Assembly (NCBI GenBank): GCA_934667175.1
Contig: CAKULN010000008.1
Span: 1-64,000 of the forward strand
DNA: 64,000 nucleotides
DNA from: an uncultured Bacteroidales bacterium
Lineage (GTDB): Bacteria > Bacteroidota > Bacteroidia > Bacteroidales > UBA932
Direction: 5' to 3'
Positions 34,907 to 43,368 of the stretch are shown here, piece by piece. The translations under genes and the position numbers were made by a program. Under the pieces are notes generated by a model. It did not search any database and was not told the DNA's origin. It saw only the letters and a program-made list of their open reading frames with translations. How positions within the stretch are numbered: position 1 is the stretch's first letter; each line of letters opens with the position of its first letter.

Positions 34907-35262
34907 TTCCTTTCGTCACTTGTTCCTGTCAATCACCTTCTGCCTTCTCTATGACTGTTCCTCTTCGTTATTATCTACAGGGCTCTCCTCTTACGAGAAT
35001 TCCTCCCATCCAAGCCCTTTGTGGCTTCCATTTCTCGACTCTTTCCCTATAAAACGGCACCTGCTCTTTTAGAAGCCGTGGTTGATAACTATTTGATTAA
35101 TAAGATGTAAGCTTATCCCCTTTAGCCGTTATTAACCAAAGAGAATAATTTATATTCTTGATTTATAAATAGTTGCAAATTACGTCTACCACTTTCCAAA
35201 ATTTATGAATATTTTTGTAGCAAACAGCCCGGTAATTCAGTCTTTATAGCAAACGGTTTTTT
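34907..35262. other. Intergenic region, pyrimidine-rich then AT-rich
   Basis: 34907-35072 is strongly C/T-biased on the + strand (repeats of CTTC, CTCC, TTCC). Short open frames cross it but none resembles a protein. 35080-35262 is AT-rich and includes a -7-like TATTTTTG at 35210-35217, 46 bp before the next sigma gene, without a -33 element at ideal spacing. Confidence 0.5.
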
Positions 35263-35733
35263 ATGAACGCTGACGAACAAGAATTTTGCGGATTGGTCAA
35301 AAGGCATAAGGGGACCATCTACTCGGTCTGCCTTATGTTCTCCAAGGATCAGGACGAAGCCAACGACCTGATGCAGGAGGTGTTGGTCCGGCTCTGGAAG
35401 GGATTAGGCACCTTTCAGGGCAAGGGCGATGAGAAAGGGTGGGTGTGGAGAGTAGCCATGAACACCTGTATCACGCAGGACTCCAAGAAGAAATCCTTCA
35501 CAAAGGTACCGGTGGAGGATAATCTTCTGACCTCTGGAACTGAAGACTCCAGGCAGATGAGGATGCTTCACGACCGGATCCACCGTCTGCAACCTTTCGA
35601 CCGGGCCATAGTCCTTCTCTGGCTGGAGGACCTGTCCTACGAGGAGATCGGCCAGATCGTGGGAATATCCGCAAAAAATGTCTCCGTCCGTCTCGTCCGC
35701 ATAAAAGAACAGTTGAAAAAGTTTAACGAATAG
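35263..35733 (+). CDS. ECF sigma factor (second)
   Basis: A 156-residue ECF sigma factor, shorter than the first. Region 2: FCGLVKRHKGTIYSVCLMFSKDQDEANDLMQEVLVRLWKGLGTF. Region 4: LQPFDRAIVLLWLEDLSYEEIGQIVGISAKNVSVRLVRIKEQLKK. It is followed after 52 bp by a small membrane protein in place of a recognisable FecR or zinc-binding anti-sigma factor. This two-gene arrangement is common in Bacteroidales, where the second gene is presumed to hold the sigma factor at the membrane. Its regulon cannot be read from the window. Confidence 0.93.
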   Translation: MNADEQEFCGLVKRHKGTIYSVCLMFSKDQDEANDLMQEVLVRLWKGLGTFQGKGDEKGWVWRVAMNTCITQDSKKKSFTKVPVEDNLLTSGTEDSRQMRMLHDRIHRLQPFDRAIVLLWLEDLSYEEIGQIVGISAKNVSVRLVRIKEQLKKFNE

Positions 35734-35785
35734 GGAACTACGCCTTGTGGTGAATCCTCAAGGCACGGCTCCAAAAAAAGATTGA

Positions 35786-36382
35786 ATGAATATGTTGACA
35801 GATACTCAAAAAAACGAATTTGACGTTCTGAAGTCCCAGATGCAAGTGCTGAAAAGTCACCTTTCAGACAGCGAGATCGTCTCCGGCGAGATGCTTGACG
35901 CGGCAATAAAGTCAAGTGCCCGGAATCTTACCAGCAAACGTTTATGGAATGTGGTGGCTATTGTCGTGGTCTTACTTTTGGCAGGCTACATGTCCTATGT
36001 ATGCCTTGGCTTACACAAGTGCAGCGTAATGTTTATGGCCGCCACCGTTATATGGTGCCTTTTCCTGGCGGTCGTGAACTTCATTCAGTATAAGGAAAAC
36101 ATTCGAGGCCAGTTACTTGACGGCACAATCGCTGACACGGTAGGCACTGTGTCGAGATGGAAACTTCAGAACTTCAGGCAAGGCGTCAGCATCGCCGTCG
36201 CCACAGTCATCTGGAGCGCTTTCTGCCTCTGTGAGGTCTGGGATGACATCGTCAGCGATCCTTCACACGCAGTGTTTGTGGCCATTCTCTACATCTTTGT
36301 TCTCGGCAATGTCGGAGGCCACTACCACAGGGTCCACAAAGTCACCACCGACCTCCTGAAGCAGATTGACGAGCTGAGGTAA
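35786..36382 (+). CDS. Membrane protein, putative anti-sigma partner
   Basis: A 198-residue protein. Residues 1-50 are soluble and helical (FDVLKSQMQVLKSHLSDSEIVSGEMLDAAIKS), followed by probable membrane helices at about 55-73 (VVAIVVVLLLAGYMSYVCL), 80-97 (VMFMAATVIWCLFLAVVNF), 132-150 (GVSIAVATVIWSAFCLCEVW) and 160-176. A short cytoplasmic tail ends in a helix (HKVTTDLLKQIDELR). Immediately after an ECF sigma gene, this layout suggests an anti-sigma role; no zinc-binding HxxxCxxC motif is present. ATG 35792 is an alternative start. A hairpin terminator follows at 36404-36441. Confidence 0.75.
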   Translation: MNMLTDTQKNEFDVLKSQMQVLKSHLSDSEIVSGEMLDAAIKSSARNLTSKRLWNVVAIVVVLLLAGYMSYVCLGLHKCSVMFMAATVIWCLFLAVVNFIQYKENIRGQLLDGTIADTVGTVSRWKLQNFRQGVSIAVATVIWSAFCLCEVWDDIVSDPSHAVFVAILYIFVLGNVGGHYHRVHKVTTDLLKQIDELR

Positions 36383-36403
36383 TATTCCTTATAAACATTG
36401 AAA

Positions 36404-36441
36404 GATCCGGCAGGACGTATCACTCTATACCCTGCCGGATC
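36404..36441 (+). terminator. Hairpin terminator after the membrane protein gene
   Basis: Perfect 11-bp arms GATCCGGCAGG (36404-36414) and CCTGCCGGATC (36431-36441), 22 bp after the stop. A T-tract is not evident. Confidence 0.55.
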
Positions 36442-36464
36442 AACTGTATGTCGTTGCCGAGGCT

Positions 36465-36573
36465 GTGGCGGCTAATTGGTTGATAATAAAATGATTGAAC
36501 AGATGTTCTCCTACCGTCATGTAGTAGAAGAACTCCTGCATTTATTATTGATTATGATGTAATTAGCCGCCAC
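36465..36573. repeat. 109-bp segment bounded by a 13-bp inverted repeat
   Basis: GTGGCGGCTAATT (36465-36477) and AATTAGCCGCCAC (36561-36573) are exact reverse complements. Inside, GATAATAAA pairs with TTTATTAT, and a central GTTCT...AGAAC can also pair, so the segment could fold into one long rod. Its nature (MITE-like element or RNA) is unresolved. Confidence 0.6.
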
Positions 36574-36600
36574 GACCATCTTATTGCTGAAATGGTCGGA

Positions 36601-36629
36601 CTGGTCACTGAGCCTGTCGAAGTGACCAG
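36601..36629. repeat. REP-like palindrome 11
   Basis: Perfect copy with extended arms CTGGTCACT and AGTGACCAG around GAGCCTGTCGA. Confidence 0.88.
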
Positions 36630-36787
36630 TCAAGAAGGAACCTGTGGTTGCCACAGTCAAGTCAAAAAATGTGAAAATATTCCTGTTTTTACGCCTGAAA
36701 ACGTGATGCTGAAATGTGACTCAATCAGATGGTAGGTCTGTGAATATTGTTATATATTTGCATATTCTTTTAGAGCGATAATAGGCA

Positions 36788-38503
36788 ATGAATAATACAA
36801 TTACCATTAACCTGAATTCGGCGGGAATATATTTCATAGGCATTCTGCTGTGTACCCTAACATTGTCATCCTGCGCGAACAAGGAGGTAACCCGGGCATT
36901 GTCCCAAGCGGATGAACTGATGTGGACCAAGCCCGACAGTGCGTTGGCAATTTTGAAGTCAGTTGACACCACCGCTTTGTGCGGCAAATCTCAGAAAGCA
37001 AGGTATTCTTTACTCTACTCGATGGCTTTGGACAGGAATTATGTCGATACCACAGACACCCGTATCATAATGCCAGCCGTCAAGTACTACGAGCGTCGCG
37101 GCTCTCAGGATGACAGGCTCAAGGCATTGTTTTACTTTGGGCGTATGCAGGTAAATGCCGGTGAGTACGACAAGGCGGTGGTGACTTTGTCCAGAGCGTT
37201 GGAATATTCAGATGAAGTCAGCGATATGCGGATGCTTGGCTTTGCCTACTCGGAGATAGCGTATTCATATTCGCAGACAAAGAATTTTTCTGAAAGCCGT
37301 CAGTACTATGGCAAGGCTGAGTCTTGTTTTAATAAGGCCGGAGAGCATCGTTATTCCTGCATGATGGTGTTGGGCAAGGCGAATGAATGCGTCAGCAGCC
37401 TTGTTTGGCCTGAGGCGGACTCTTTATTAAAAAACATTGTCGCTGATGAATCATTTCCATCAGATCTCAAGGCTGATGCGTTGGCCACTTATGGTCGTAT
37501 GCTGACGTTCTGTCCTTTTTCCGATTATGGAAAGGCTGTGTCTATGTTTGAAAGGTCAATGGATTTGTTCGAGCAGAATCATTTACGTAATGTTAATGAT
37601 GAGTGTGTCTATGCTTATGCCTTGGCGAAAGTCGGCAGAATTAAGGAATCAAAAGAAATCTTCACAAAACTTGATGGACAAGGCTTTGGATCTATTCCGG
37701 TTTATAGGTATTGCCTTAGTCAAGTAATGAGACTGGAAGGGGATAACTCCGGTGCCTATACTTTGCTTCTGGAATCTTTGAGAGGGTATGATGCCAAGAC
37801 TATGCAGATACAGTCTCAATCCTCTGCATTGGCTCAGAGAAACTATTATAGACTGCTTAGCTTGGAAATGGAGCAGAGTATGCTGATTCAGCGCTTTTGG
37901 ACAACGATAGTGGTGTTGATTTCTATCACTATGATAGTGATTATCTCTGTTTTATTGTATAAAAGATACTTAAAGGCTGAGAGAGAACGCATAAAATTAG
38001 TGCTCTTAAACGAGGCCTCTGAAAACAGATTAGCCGAAAGCGACAAGTCTAAGGAGAAAATGCTTAAGGATATTTCGGTTATTCAAACTGATTATCTTAA
38101 ATTATACAAAAGCCAATGTCGGTGGATGTCTGAGTTTGCAGAGATTTTCTGTGATTCAAAAAAGAAAGATTCAAAATCAATACAATCTGAGGTATGTGGA
38201 AGGATATATAGAATAATATCCGGAATTAATTCAAACGACAACATAGGTCAGTTTGAGTTTGAATCAGAATTAAACAAAACCTATAATAAAGTGATGAAAA
38301 AATTCAGGCAGGACTATGCCGATTTATGTGAGACTGACATTAGGTTGTTTAGTTATGTTGTCGCTCAATTCGATGCTGTTTTGATACTTAAAATTTTTAA
38401 CCTACCAAGCAAAGATGCGGTCTATATGAGAAAATCCAGGTTGAAGGAAAAGATACGGCAAAGCGGTTCAACTGACAAAGAACGTTACCTTCTTTTCTTT
38501 TAG
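36788..38503 (+). CDS. TPR lipoprotein with membrane helix and C-terminal HTH-like domain
   Basis: A 571-residue protein with an N-terminal signal region and a lipobox-like LSSC (Cys29), tetratricopeptide-like repeats over about 35-370 (for example RLKALFYFGRMQVNAGEYDKAVVTLSRALEYS), a membrane helix at about 385-407 (TTIVVLISITMIVIISVLLY), a coiled coil, and a C-terminal domain ending in DIRLFSYVVAQFDAVLILKIFNLPSKDAVYMRKSRLKEKI. This last part resembles the LuxR/GerE-like helix-turn-helix in Bacteroidota membrane regulators. It is then a one-protein sensor with an outside TPR domain and an inside DNA-binding domain. The targets are unknown. A -7-like TATATTTG lies at 36753-36760. Confidence 0.8.
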   Translation: MNNTITINLNSAGIYFIGILLCTLTLSSCANKEVTRALSQADELMWTKPDSALAILKSVDTTALCGKSQKARYSLLYSMALDRNYVDTTDTRIIMPAVKYYERRGSQDDRLKALFYFGRMQVNAGEYDKAVVTLSRALEYSDEVSDMRMLGFAYSEIAYSYSQTKNFSESRQYYGKAESCFNKAGEHRYSCMMVLGKANECVSSLVWPEADSLLKNIVADESFPSDLKADALATYGRMLTFCPFSDYGKAVSMFERSMDLFEQNHLRNVNDECVYAYALAKVGRIKESKEIFTKLDGQGFGSIPVYRYCLSQVMRLEGDNSGAYTLLLESLRGYDAKTMQIQSQSSALAQRNYYRLLSLEMEQSMLIQRFWTTIVVLISITMIVIISVLLYKRYLKAERERIKLVLLNEASENRLAESDKSKEKMLKDISVIQTDYLKLYKSQCRWMSEFAEIFCDSKKKDSKSIQSEVCGRIYRIISGINSNDNIGQFEFESELNKTYNKVMKKFRQDYADLCETDIRLFSYVVAQFDAVLILKIFNLPSKDAVYMRKSRLKEKIRQSGSTDKERYLLFF

Positions 38504-38853
38504 TGTTAGCACTAATTATTTGACTATTAGTATATTAAATTAATTTTTTCAGGACGCTTTCAATTGCTTTTTACTCAAGCGGTTGAATAATAGTGACTTA
38601 TAGCTGCTTTGAGTTAGGTATTGTCTAACTCATTTTGCCTAATATCATTTGTGATGCATTCTACGGCTTATTTTCCCTATAATCAATGTTGGGTTATTTT
38701 TACCAAAGATAATATTCGTTATTACGAACTTTGTACGGTAAAAATAACAAACAAATATGCATTTAAAATTTTTATTAAAAGGGTGTTTTTGATTGTTATA
38801 ACAATGTGGCAAAACATTTGATTGTAGGGACCGAACATTATAAACTTTACTTT
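38504..38853. other. AT-rich intergenic region with a hairpin and a 14-bp palindrome
   Basis: GAGTTAG/CTAACTC arms at 38611-38617 and 38625-38631 form a hairpin followed by ATTTTG, possibly a terminator. ATTGTTATAACAAT at 38792-38805 is a perfect 14-bp palindrome 49 bp before the next start codon and could be an operator. No gene was recognised. Confidence 0.5.
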
Positions 38854-39336
38854 ATGAAACATTTATTTGTTGCTGTGATGGCGATGATTGTGTCTGTCAC
38901 GGCGTTTGGGCAGGAGGTTCGGAATCCGGATTTCAGGAAAGGGTTTTCGGCCGAGGTTGAGGCCGGGTATATTCAGAAAGGGATATATGCTGATGTTTCG
39001 ACTGGGTACAATGTGCTTTCAGGGCTTTATGTCGGGGCAGGTGTGGGGTTGAAGTACTATGACTTCAATCCTAACAAGAATCACTTTTTCGTTCCTACTT
39101 TCGCTCACATCAGGTATAGCGTTTTGAACCGGAGCGTCAGTCCGTTGATTGAGTTGAAGGCTGGAATTCTTGGAGATTTCACTGATAGGGGAACCGGGCA
39201 CTTCTTCCGTCCTGCGGTCGGAGTCAAGTATAAGAACGCCGGAATCAAGGTTGGCTATGATTGGGTGAATGTCAACTATGACGTGGCCGGGCTTGGAAAG
39301 AACTCGGTGATGGTGGGAGCTTTCTATAAGTTCTAA
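38854..39336 (+). CDS. Small outer membrane beta-barrel protein
   Basis: A 160-residue protein with a signal peptide (MKHLFVAVMAMIVSVTAFGQ) and about eight amphipathic strands (FSAEVEAGYIQKGIYADVSTGYNVLSGLYVGAGVGLKYY, FVPTFAHIRYSVL, FRPAVGVKYKNAGIKVGYDW), ending in NSVMVGAFYKF with the terminal Phe. This is the OmpX/OmpA-like eight-strand barrel plan. The upstream Met at 38806 would precede the signal peptide and is not used. It stands alone; function unknown. Confidence 0.82.
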   Translation: MKHLFVAVMAMIVSVTAFGQEVRNPDFRKGFSAEVEAGYIQKGIYADVSTGYNVLSGLYVGAGVGLKYYDFNPNKNHFFVPTFAHIRYSVLNRSVSPLIELKAGILGDFTDRGTGHFFRPAVGVKYKNAGIKVGYDWVNVNYDVAGLGKNSVMVGAFYKF

Positions 39337-39493
39337 ATGTCTCGTGGTGAGTAACTGACTGACTAACAGTGAATAGAATAATCGTCTTCAGGTGTGGTTA
39401 TCTGAAGACGATTGCTTTTGTCGTTGATTATTAGACATTTAAGAGCCACGGCACACTTCAACTTTGCTTGGACTCACTTGGTGCTTTTGGTGG

Positions 39494-39561
39494 GGTCACT
39501 TCGACAGGCTCAGTGACCGACAGCTGTAGGCTCAGTGACCGACGGCTGTAGGCTCAGTGGC
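39494..39561. repeat. REP-like repeat cluster 12
   Basis: A perfect copy GGTCACTTCGACAGGCTCAG-TGACC (39494-39518) followed by two half copies GCTGTAGGCTCAGTGACC and GCTGTAGGCTCAGTGGC. It lies between convergent genes. Confidence 0.85.
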
Positions 39562-39598
39562 TAATTGTGTGCAAAGTGACCGGTTGTGACGGCAAGGC

Positions 39599-39765
39599 TT
39601 AGAAGCTGTTTTGATTTGTTTGAAATGTTCTTTGAGGTGAAAAACTCTTCATCTTCTTCCCGCTTCTTCAGTCAGATAGTACCACTATCTTCCTTGGAAG
39701 AAGCGGTCGAACCTGAAGTTTTTCACTCTCAAATCTTCAAACAAACAAATCAAAACAGCTTCTTA
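39599..39765. repeat. Foldback element, long copy (167 bp)
   Basis: Left tip TTAGAAGCTGTTTTGATTTG (39599) is matched by right tip CAAATCAAAACAGCTTCTTA (ends 39765). Nested inside are AGGTGAAAAACTC/GAAGTTTTTCACTCT, CGCTTCTTC/GAAGAAGCG and AGATAGT/ACTATCT. The right tip supplies the TAA stop of the convergent fucosidase gene. A shorter version occurs at 59353-59420. Confidence 0.8.
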
Positions 39766-41160
39766 CTTCTCGTACGGGGTGTAAACTCCGAACTCGGCGA
39801 TGGAGAGGAGGCCGGTCCATTTGGTGAAACGGACACGGACAGCGTCGGCGTAGGTCTTGTCGAAACGGTGGATCTTCACGCGGCTCTGGGTCGGTGTGGT
39901 TCCGCTGAAGACTGGGTGCCAAGAGCCTTTGTGGAAATATTCAATGACATATTCCTGCATCACGCCGGCCTTTGGTTCGGTCATCACGACCATGCTGATG
40001 AGGGAGCCGGGGTCGAGCTCGACTTTCCAGAACGGCTCTTTGACTTCGGGGCTTGAGACCCAGCAGGTGCGGAAGTTGTCGTCGTTGGCGAAATCCATGA
40101 TGTCCATGTCATCGGACCAGGAGGAGTCGCACGGCTTGCCGATGGCGATGTTGATGTCGGTGATCGGCTCCATTGTCTGGGCAACTTCCACGATGTGGCC
40201 GGTGTTCTTCCAGATCTTGCCGATGCGCTTCAGGGCATCGATGCAGTTCTGGTCCATCAGACCGTCACGGTTCGGAGCGGAGTTCAGGATGTAGGTGCAG
40301 TAGGCGTTGTTGTAAGGGATGATATTGTCAGCCACGATCTTGTCCACGTCCTTCAGGGGAGAGTTCGGGAATTCGGTCTTCCAGAACCAGGTCTTCTGGA
40401 GTGGGTAGCAAGCCATCGCCGGAAGTTGGTTGGTCTCCGGAGAGATCTTCTGGCCTGCGCCCTGCTCGTAGCAACGGATGTCTGAATAGAACAATGCCTC
40501 AGACGGATATTTCGCCCCGTTCAGATCCATTACAAGACAGTTCGGCTGGATGCTTTTGATCAGGTGATAAAACTCCGGGAATGAGACATCTGAATATGAA
40601 ATCCTGCCCCATGGAGCATCCCATCCGTCGAACATGATGGTGTTGACGGGACCATATTCAGTCAAAAGCTCGCGCACCTGGCTTTTGAGCAGATTGATCT
40701 TTTCCGGGGTGAACGGCAGGGTCGGGCGGATGCGGTGGTGGGTGTCCAGGATCGAGAAATGGAACATTATCTGCATTCCGGCCTTGTGGACTGAGTTGAC
40801 AAGTTCACGCAGCACATCTCTGTGAAGAGGGGAGCTCATCACGCTGTAGTCCGTGGTCTTGGTGTCCCAAAGACAGAAGCCGCTGTGGTGCTTGACGGAG
40901 ACGCAGATGAATTTCATCCCTGCGCTTTGGGCTGCCCTGACCCATTGGTCGGTGTCCAGTTTGACCGGGTTGAACACCTCAGGGCTGAGGTCCGGATCAG
41001 TCCAGTCAGCCGTCTGGTAGGTCGGGAGGCCGAAGTGGACGAACATTCCAAGCCTAAGGTCGACGAATTCTTGCTGGAGTTGGTGGAGGCTTTTTTCCTG
41101 CGCCGCCATCATCATCGGAATGGCCAGCAGGGTCAATATGGTTGAGATGTACTTTTTCAT
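39763..41160 (-). CDS. GH29 alpha-L-fucosidase with C-terminal F5/8-type domain
   Basis: A 465-residue secreted glycoside hydrolase (signal peptide MKKYISTILTLLAIPMMMAAQ). Family GH29 motifs are LRLGMFVHFGLPTY, FICVSVKHHSGFCLWDTKTTDYSVM (substrate His pair) and VNTIMFDGWDAPWG, where Asp178 is the expected nucleophile. After about residue 330 comes a beta-sandwich resembling an F5/8 type C (discoidin) carbohydrate-binding domain (IAIGKPCDSSWSDDMD...FRTCWVSSPEVKEPFWKVEL). The enzyme removes fucose from host or plant glycans in the periplasm. It is transcribed alone, not within the Sus-like locus. Confidence 0.93.
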   Translation of the reverse strand: MKKYISTILTLLAIPMMMAAQEKSLHQLQQEFVDLRLGMFVHFGLPTYQTADWTDPDLSPEVFNPVKLDTDQWVRAAQSAGMKFICVSVKHHSGFCLWDTKTTDYSVMSSPLHRDVLRELVNSVHKAGMQIMFHFSILDTHHRIRPTLPFTPEKINLLKSQVRELLTEYGPVNTIMFDGWDAPWGRISYSDVSFPEFYHLIKSIQPNCLVMDLNGAKYPSEALFYSDIRCYEQGAGQKISPETNQLPAMACYPLQKTWFWKTEFPNSPLKDVDKIVADNIIPYNNAYCTYILNSAPNRDGLMDQNCIDALKRIGKIWKNTGHIVEVAQTMEPITDINIAIGKPCDSSWSDDMDIMDFANDDNFRTCWVSSPEVKEPFWKVELDPGSLISMVVMTEPKAGVMQEYVIEYFHKGSWHPVFSGTTPTQSRVKIHRFDKTYADAVRVRFTKWTGLLSIAEFGVYTPYEK

Positions 41161-41300
41161 AGTCGCTAAGTTACTGAATTTTTGTTAACTTTAGGGCGTG
41201 AATGAATAATTATTGATTCATTTGCGGCAAATGGAAGTTGCCGCGAAATCAGCAAAGACAATTAAAGTCATTTTAAACGATTACTTAATAAATTTGGACA

Positions 41301-42743
41301 ATGGATTCAAAAGAAAGAATAGCAAGGGCCTTGGCTGTCGCGACCGACACCAAGGTGTTTGAAATGGGCTGCGGAGTAAGTTCACAGGCTCCGGAGGAGT
41401 TCAAGAAATGGTTCCCGGACGGCAAGGCGGTAGTCGTCGTGTCCGACATAAACACTTGGAAAGTGTTGGGAGAGAAGGTTTACGGGGAATTTGTCGCTGC
41501 CGGTGTCCCAACTCAAAAGTACATCATCGAAAAGGACGAGTTCCACGCTGACTGGCGGTATGTCGACATGGTGGACCACATCATTGCGGGCAATTTCGCC
41601 GCCGCCAAGGCCATCGAGAATGATCCTGAATATGTGGAGCCGGACGCCGAGAAGGCTTTCAGACCATCTTCCGAGGCTGAATATGTCGCCGTCTCTGTTG
41701 GCTCAGGAGTCATCAACGATCTCTGCAAACTGGCATCTCATCATTACAATCAGCCCTACATGACATTGCCTACTGCGGCTTCCGTGGACGGTTTCTCTTC
41801 GTTCGGGGCCTCTATTTCTTATCATAACTCCAAGCAGACATTCTCCTGTCCGGCCCCTCTGGTGATCATCGCCGACATCGACGTGATCGCCTCCGCCCCG
41901 AAGGTGATGACCGCGGCAGGTTACGCCGACTTGGCCGCCAAGGTTCCCGCCGGAGCCGAGTGGATGATCGCGGACCTGATGGGCACTGAGCCAATCAAAC
42001 CGGATGCATGGCACGTTCTTCAGGACTATCTGGATGATCTTCTGGCTGATCCGGAAGGGGTTGCCAAGGGAGACAAACAGGCTGTCGCCAACTTGTTCGA
42101 AGGCTTGACTCTCAGCGGAATAGCTATGCAGGCCGCTCAGTCTAGCCGTCCGGCTTCATGCTGCGACCACCTGTTCAGCCATATTCTTGACATGACACAT
42201 CATCGCTTCAACGGCAAGCTTCAGTCACATGGTTTTCAGGTTGCGATCGGCACGCTGACGATGTGCGCTGTGTTTGACGAGTTGTTCAAGATGGACCTTA
42301 CGAAGATCGATGTGGACGCTTGCGTGAAAGCTTGGCCTACGCTTGAGCAGGAGCAGGAGAGGGCTCTTGAGATATTCAAGGATTTCCCTGCACCGAAGCT
42401 TGGGTACACTGAGATCACCAAGAAATATGATGACGCGGCAACTGTCCGTGAGCAACTTACGAAGGTTAAGGAAGGATGGCCGGAGCTTAAGAAGAAGCTT
42501 CAAGGGCAGGTATATTCATTCGCCAGGATGCAGGATCTGATGAAGAAGGCCGGCGCGCCGTACGATCCTTCGATGATCGGTGTGACCCGTCAGATGCTCA
42601 AGGATATGTTCCCGAAGGTTCAGTTGATGCGTTTCCGCTTCAATGTGCTTGACCTTGCGAAGAGGGGAATGTTCTACGATCAGCTCGTGGAGTCTGTCTT
42701 CGCTCCCGGAGCCGCTTGGGATCTGACTAAGGAATTGAAGTAA
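41301..42743 (+). CDS. sn-glycerol-1-phosphate dehydrogenase family protein (AraM/EgsA-like)
   Basis: A 480-residue protein of the iron-type alcohol dehydrogenase/DHQ synthase fold. The nucleotide-binding motif YVAVSVGSGVINDLCKLAS and the metal/substrate region YMTLPTAASVDGFSSFGASISYH fit the G1P dehydrogenase group, and SCCDHLFSHILDMTHHRF...SHGFQVAIGT supplies the conserved histidines. The family reduces DHAP to glycerol-1-phosphate, which in archaea starts membrane lipids and in some bacteria feeds other phospholipids or wall polymers. Here the N-terminus and C-terminus are longer than usual, and ASVDGF replaces the more common ASHDG. The gene is coupled by 7 bp to a small swivelling-domain gene. 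Confidence 0.85.
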   Translation: MDSKERIARALAVATDTKVFEMGCGVSSQAPEEFKKWFPDGKAVVVVSDINTWKVLGEKVYGEFVAAGVPTQKYIIEKDEFHADWRYVDMVDHIIAGNFAAAKAIENDPEYVEPDAEKAFRPSSEAEYVAVSVGSGVINDLCKLASHHYNQPYMTLPTAASVDGFSSFGASISYHNSKQTFSCPAPLVIIADIDVIASAPKVMTAAGYADLAAKVPAGAEWMIADLMGTEPIKPDAWHVLQDYLDDLLADPEGVAKGDKQAVANLFEGLTLSGIAMQAAQSSRPASCCDHLFSHILDMTHHRFNGKLQSHGFQVAIGTLTMCAVFDELFKMDLTKIDVDACVKAWPTLEQEQERALEIFKDFPAPKLGYTEITKKYDDAATVREQLTKVKEGWPELKKKLQGQVYSFARMQDLMKKAGAPYDPSMIGVTRQMLKDMFPKVQLMRFRFNVLDLAKRGMFYDQLVESVFAPGAAWDLTKELK

Positions 42744-42750
42744 AAGGAAT

Positions 42751-43164
42751 ATGACAGTGCGAGGAACGGGTGTCCGAGGCTTTGCGAAAGGCCGTGCGTT
42801 CGTGGTCAGGGACTGCGGACAGAGGAATCCGTTCGAGGACATCCCGCCCGGCAGCGTCCTGGTTGCCGAGCGGCTGTCGCTGTCAGACTCCACTCTAATT
42901 GATTTCAGGAATATTGTCGGGCTTGTCGTCTGTGAGGAAGACGCTGACGGTCAGGTCTGTGTGCTGGCGAAAGGCATTGGCGTACCGGCCATTGTCGGCA
43001 TCTCTGATTGCCTCAAGGAGATCGTGACAGGCGACCGTCTCCTGATCTGGAACCTGGATGTGATTGTCAACCCGGATCTTGACACCACCATCGCCTACGA
43101 AAAAGCCCGCTCCGACGCCGACTCCCAGCTCAGCCTCAATCTTCCGCATTCGACGTACTATTAG
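42751..43164 (+). CDS. Stand-alone PEP-utilising enzyme mobile (swivelling) domain protein
   Basis: A 137-residue protein that resembles the phosphohistidine swivelling domain of PEP-utilising enzymes (PtsI, PPDK, PpsA): GVRGFAKGRAFVV at the N-terminus, IPPGSVLVAERLS, and the C-terminal VLAKGIGVPAIVGI matching the usual ARELGIPAVVGV. The catalytic motif T-S-H before this segment is replaced by D-G-Q (ADGQVCVLAK), so phosphotransfer by histidine seems impossible. It follows the G1P dehydrogenase-like gene by 7 bp and is probably translated with it, and is followed by a strong terminator. A structural or regulatory partner role is plausible. Confidence 0.78.
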   Translation: MTVRGTGVRGFAKGRAFVVRDCGQRNPFEDIPPGSVLVAERLSLSDSTLIDFRNIVGLVVCEEDADGQVCVLAKGIGVPAIVGISDCLKEIVTGDRLLIWNLDVIVNPDLDTTIAYEKARSDADSQLSLNLPHSTYY

Positions 43165-43201
43165 GCGGACTTTCTTTGAAAGTACTCCCTCGGTATAATG
43201 C

Positions 43202-43243
43202 AAAAAGCAAGCATTCCCTTTAGGGAAAGAATGCTTGCTTTTT
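43202..43243 (+). terminator. Rho-independent terminator
   Basis: 15-bp arms AAAAAGCAAGCATTC (43202-43216) and GAATGCTTGCTTTTT (43229-43243), with an inner CCCTTTAGGG in the loop. It ends the dehydrogenase/swivel-domain operon. Confidence 0.9.
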
Positions 43244-43338
43244 CTCCATCAAATTATACAATAATGCAAAAGTAATATTAAATTTAAACATTGTCAAGGA
43301 CTGTATTCTATTTTTTTCACTGTTTTTTTAGTGTTTCT

Positions 43339-43362
43339 GTCACTTCGACAGGCTCAGTGACC
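43339..43362. repeat. REP-like palindrome 13
   Basis: GTCACTTCGACAGGCTCAG-TGACC, in the 415-bp gap before the permease gene. Confidence 0.85.
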
Positions 43363-43368
43363 GGGGAT

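Noticed and set aside
34764..35072. 102-codon open frame after the first sigma factor
   Set aside because: It overlaps the sigma factor gene in another frame and is Ser/Pro/Leu-rich because of the pyrimidine tract; no domain was recognised.
39586..40056. Open frame across the foldback element and the fucosidase 3' end
   Set aside because: It is antisense to the GH29 gene and passes through the inverted-repeat element.
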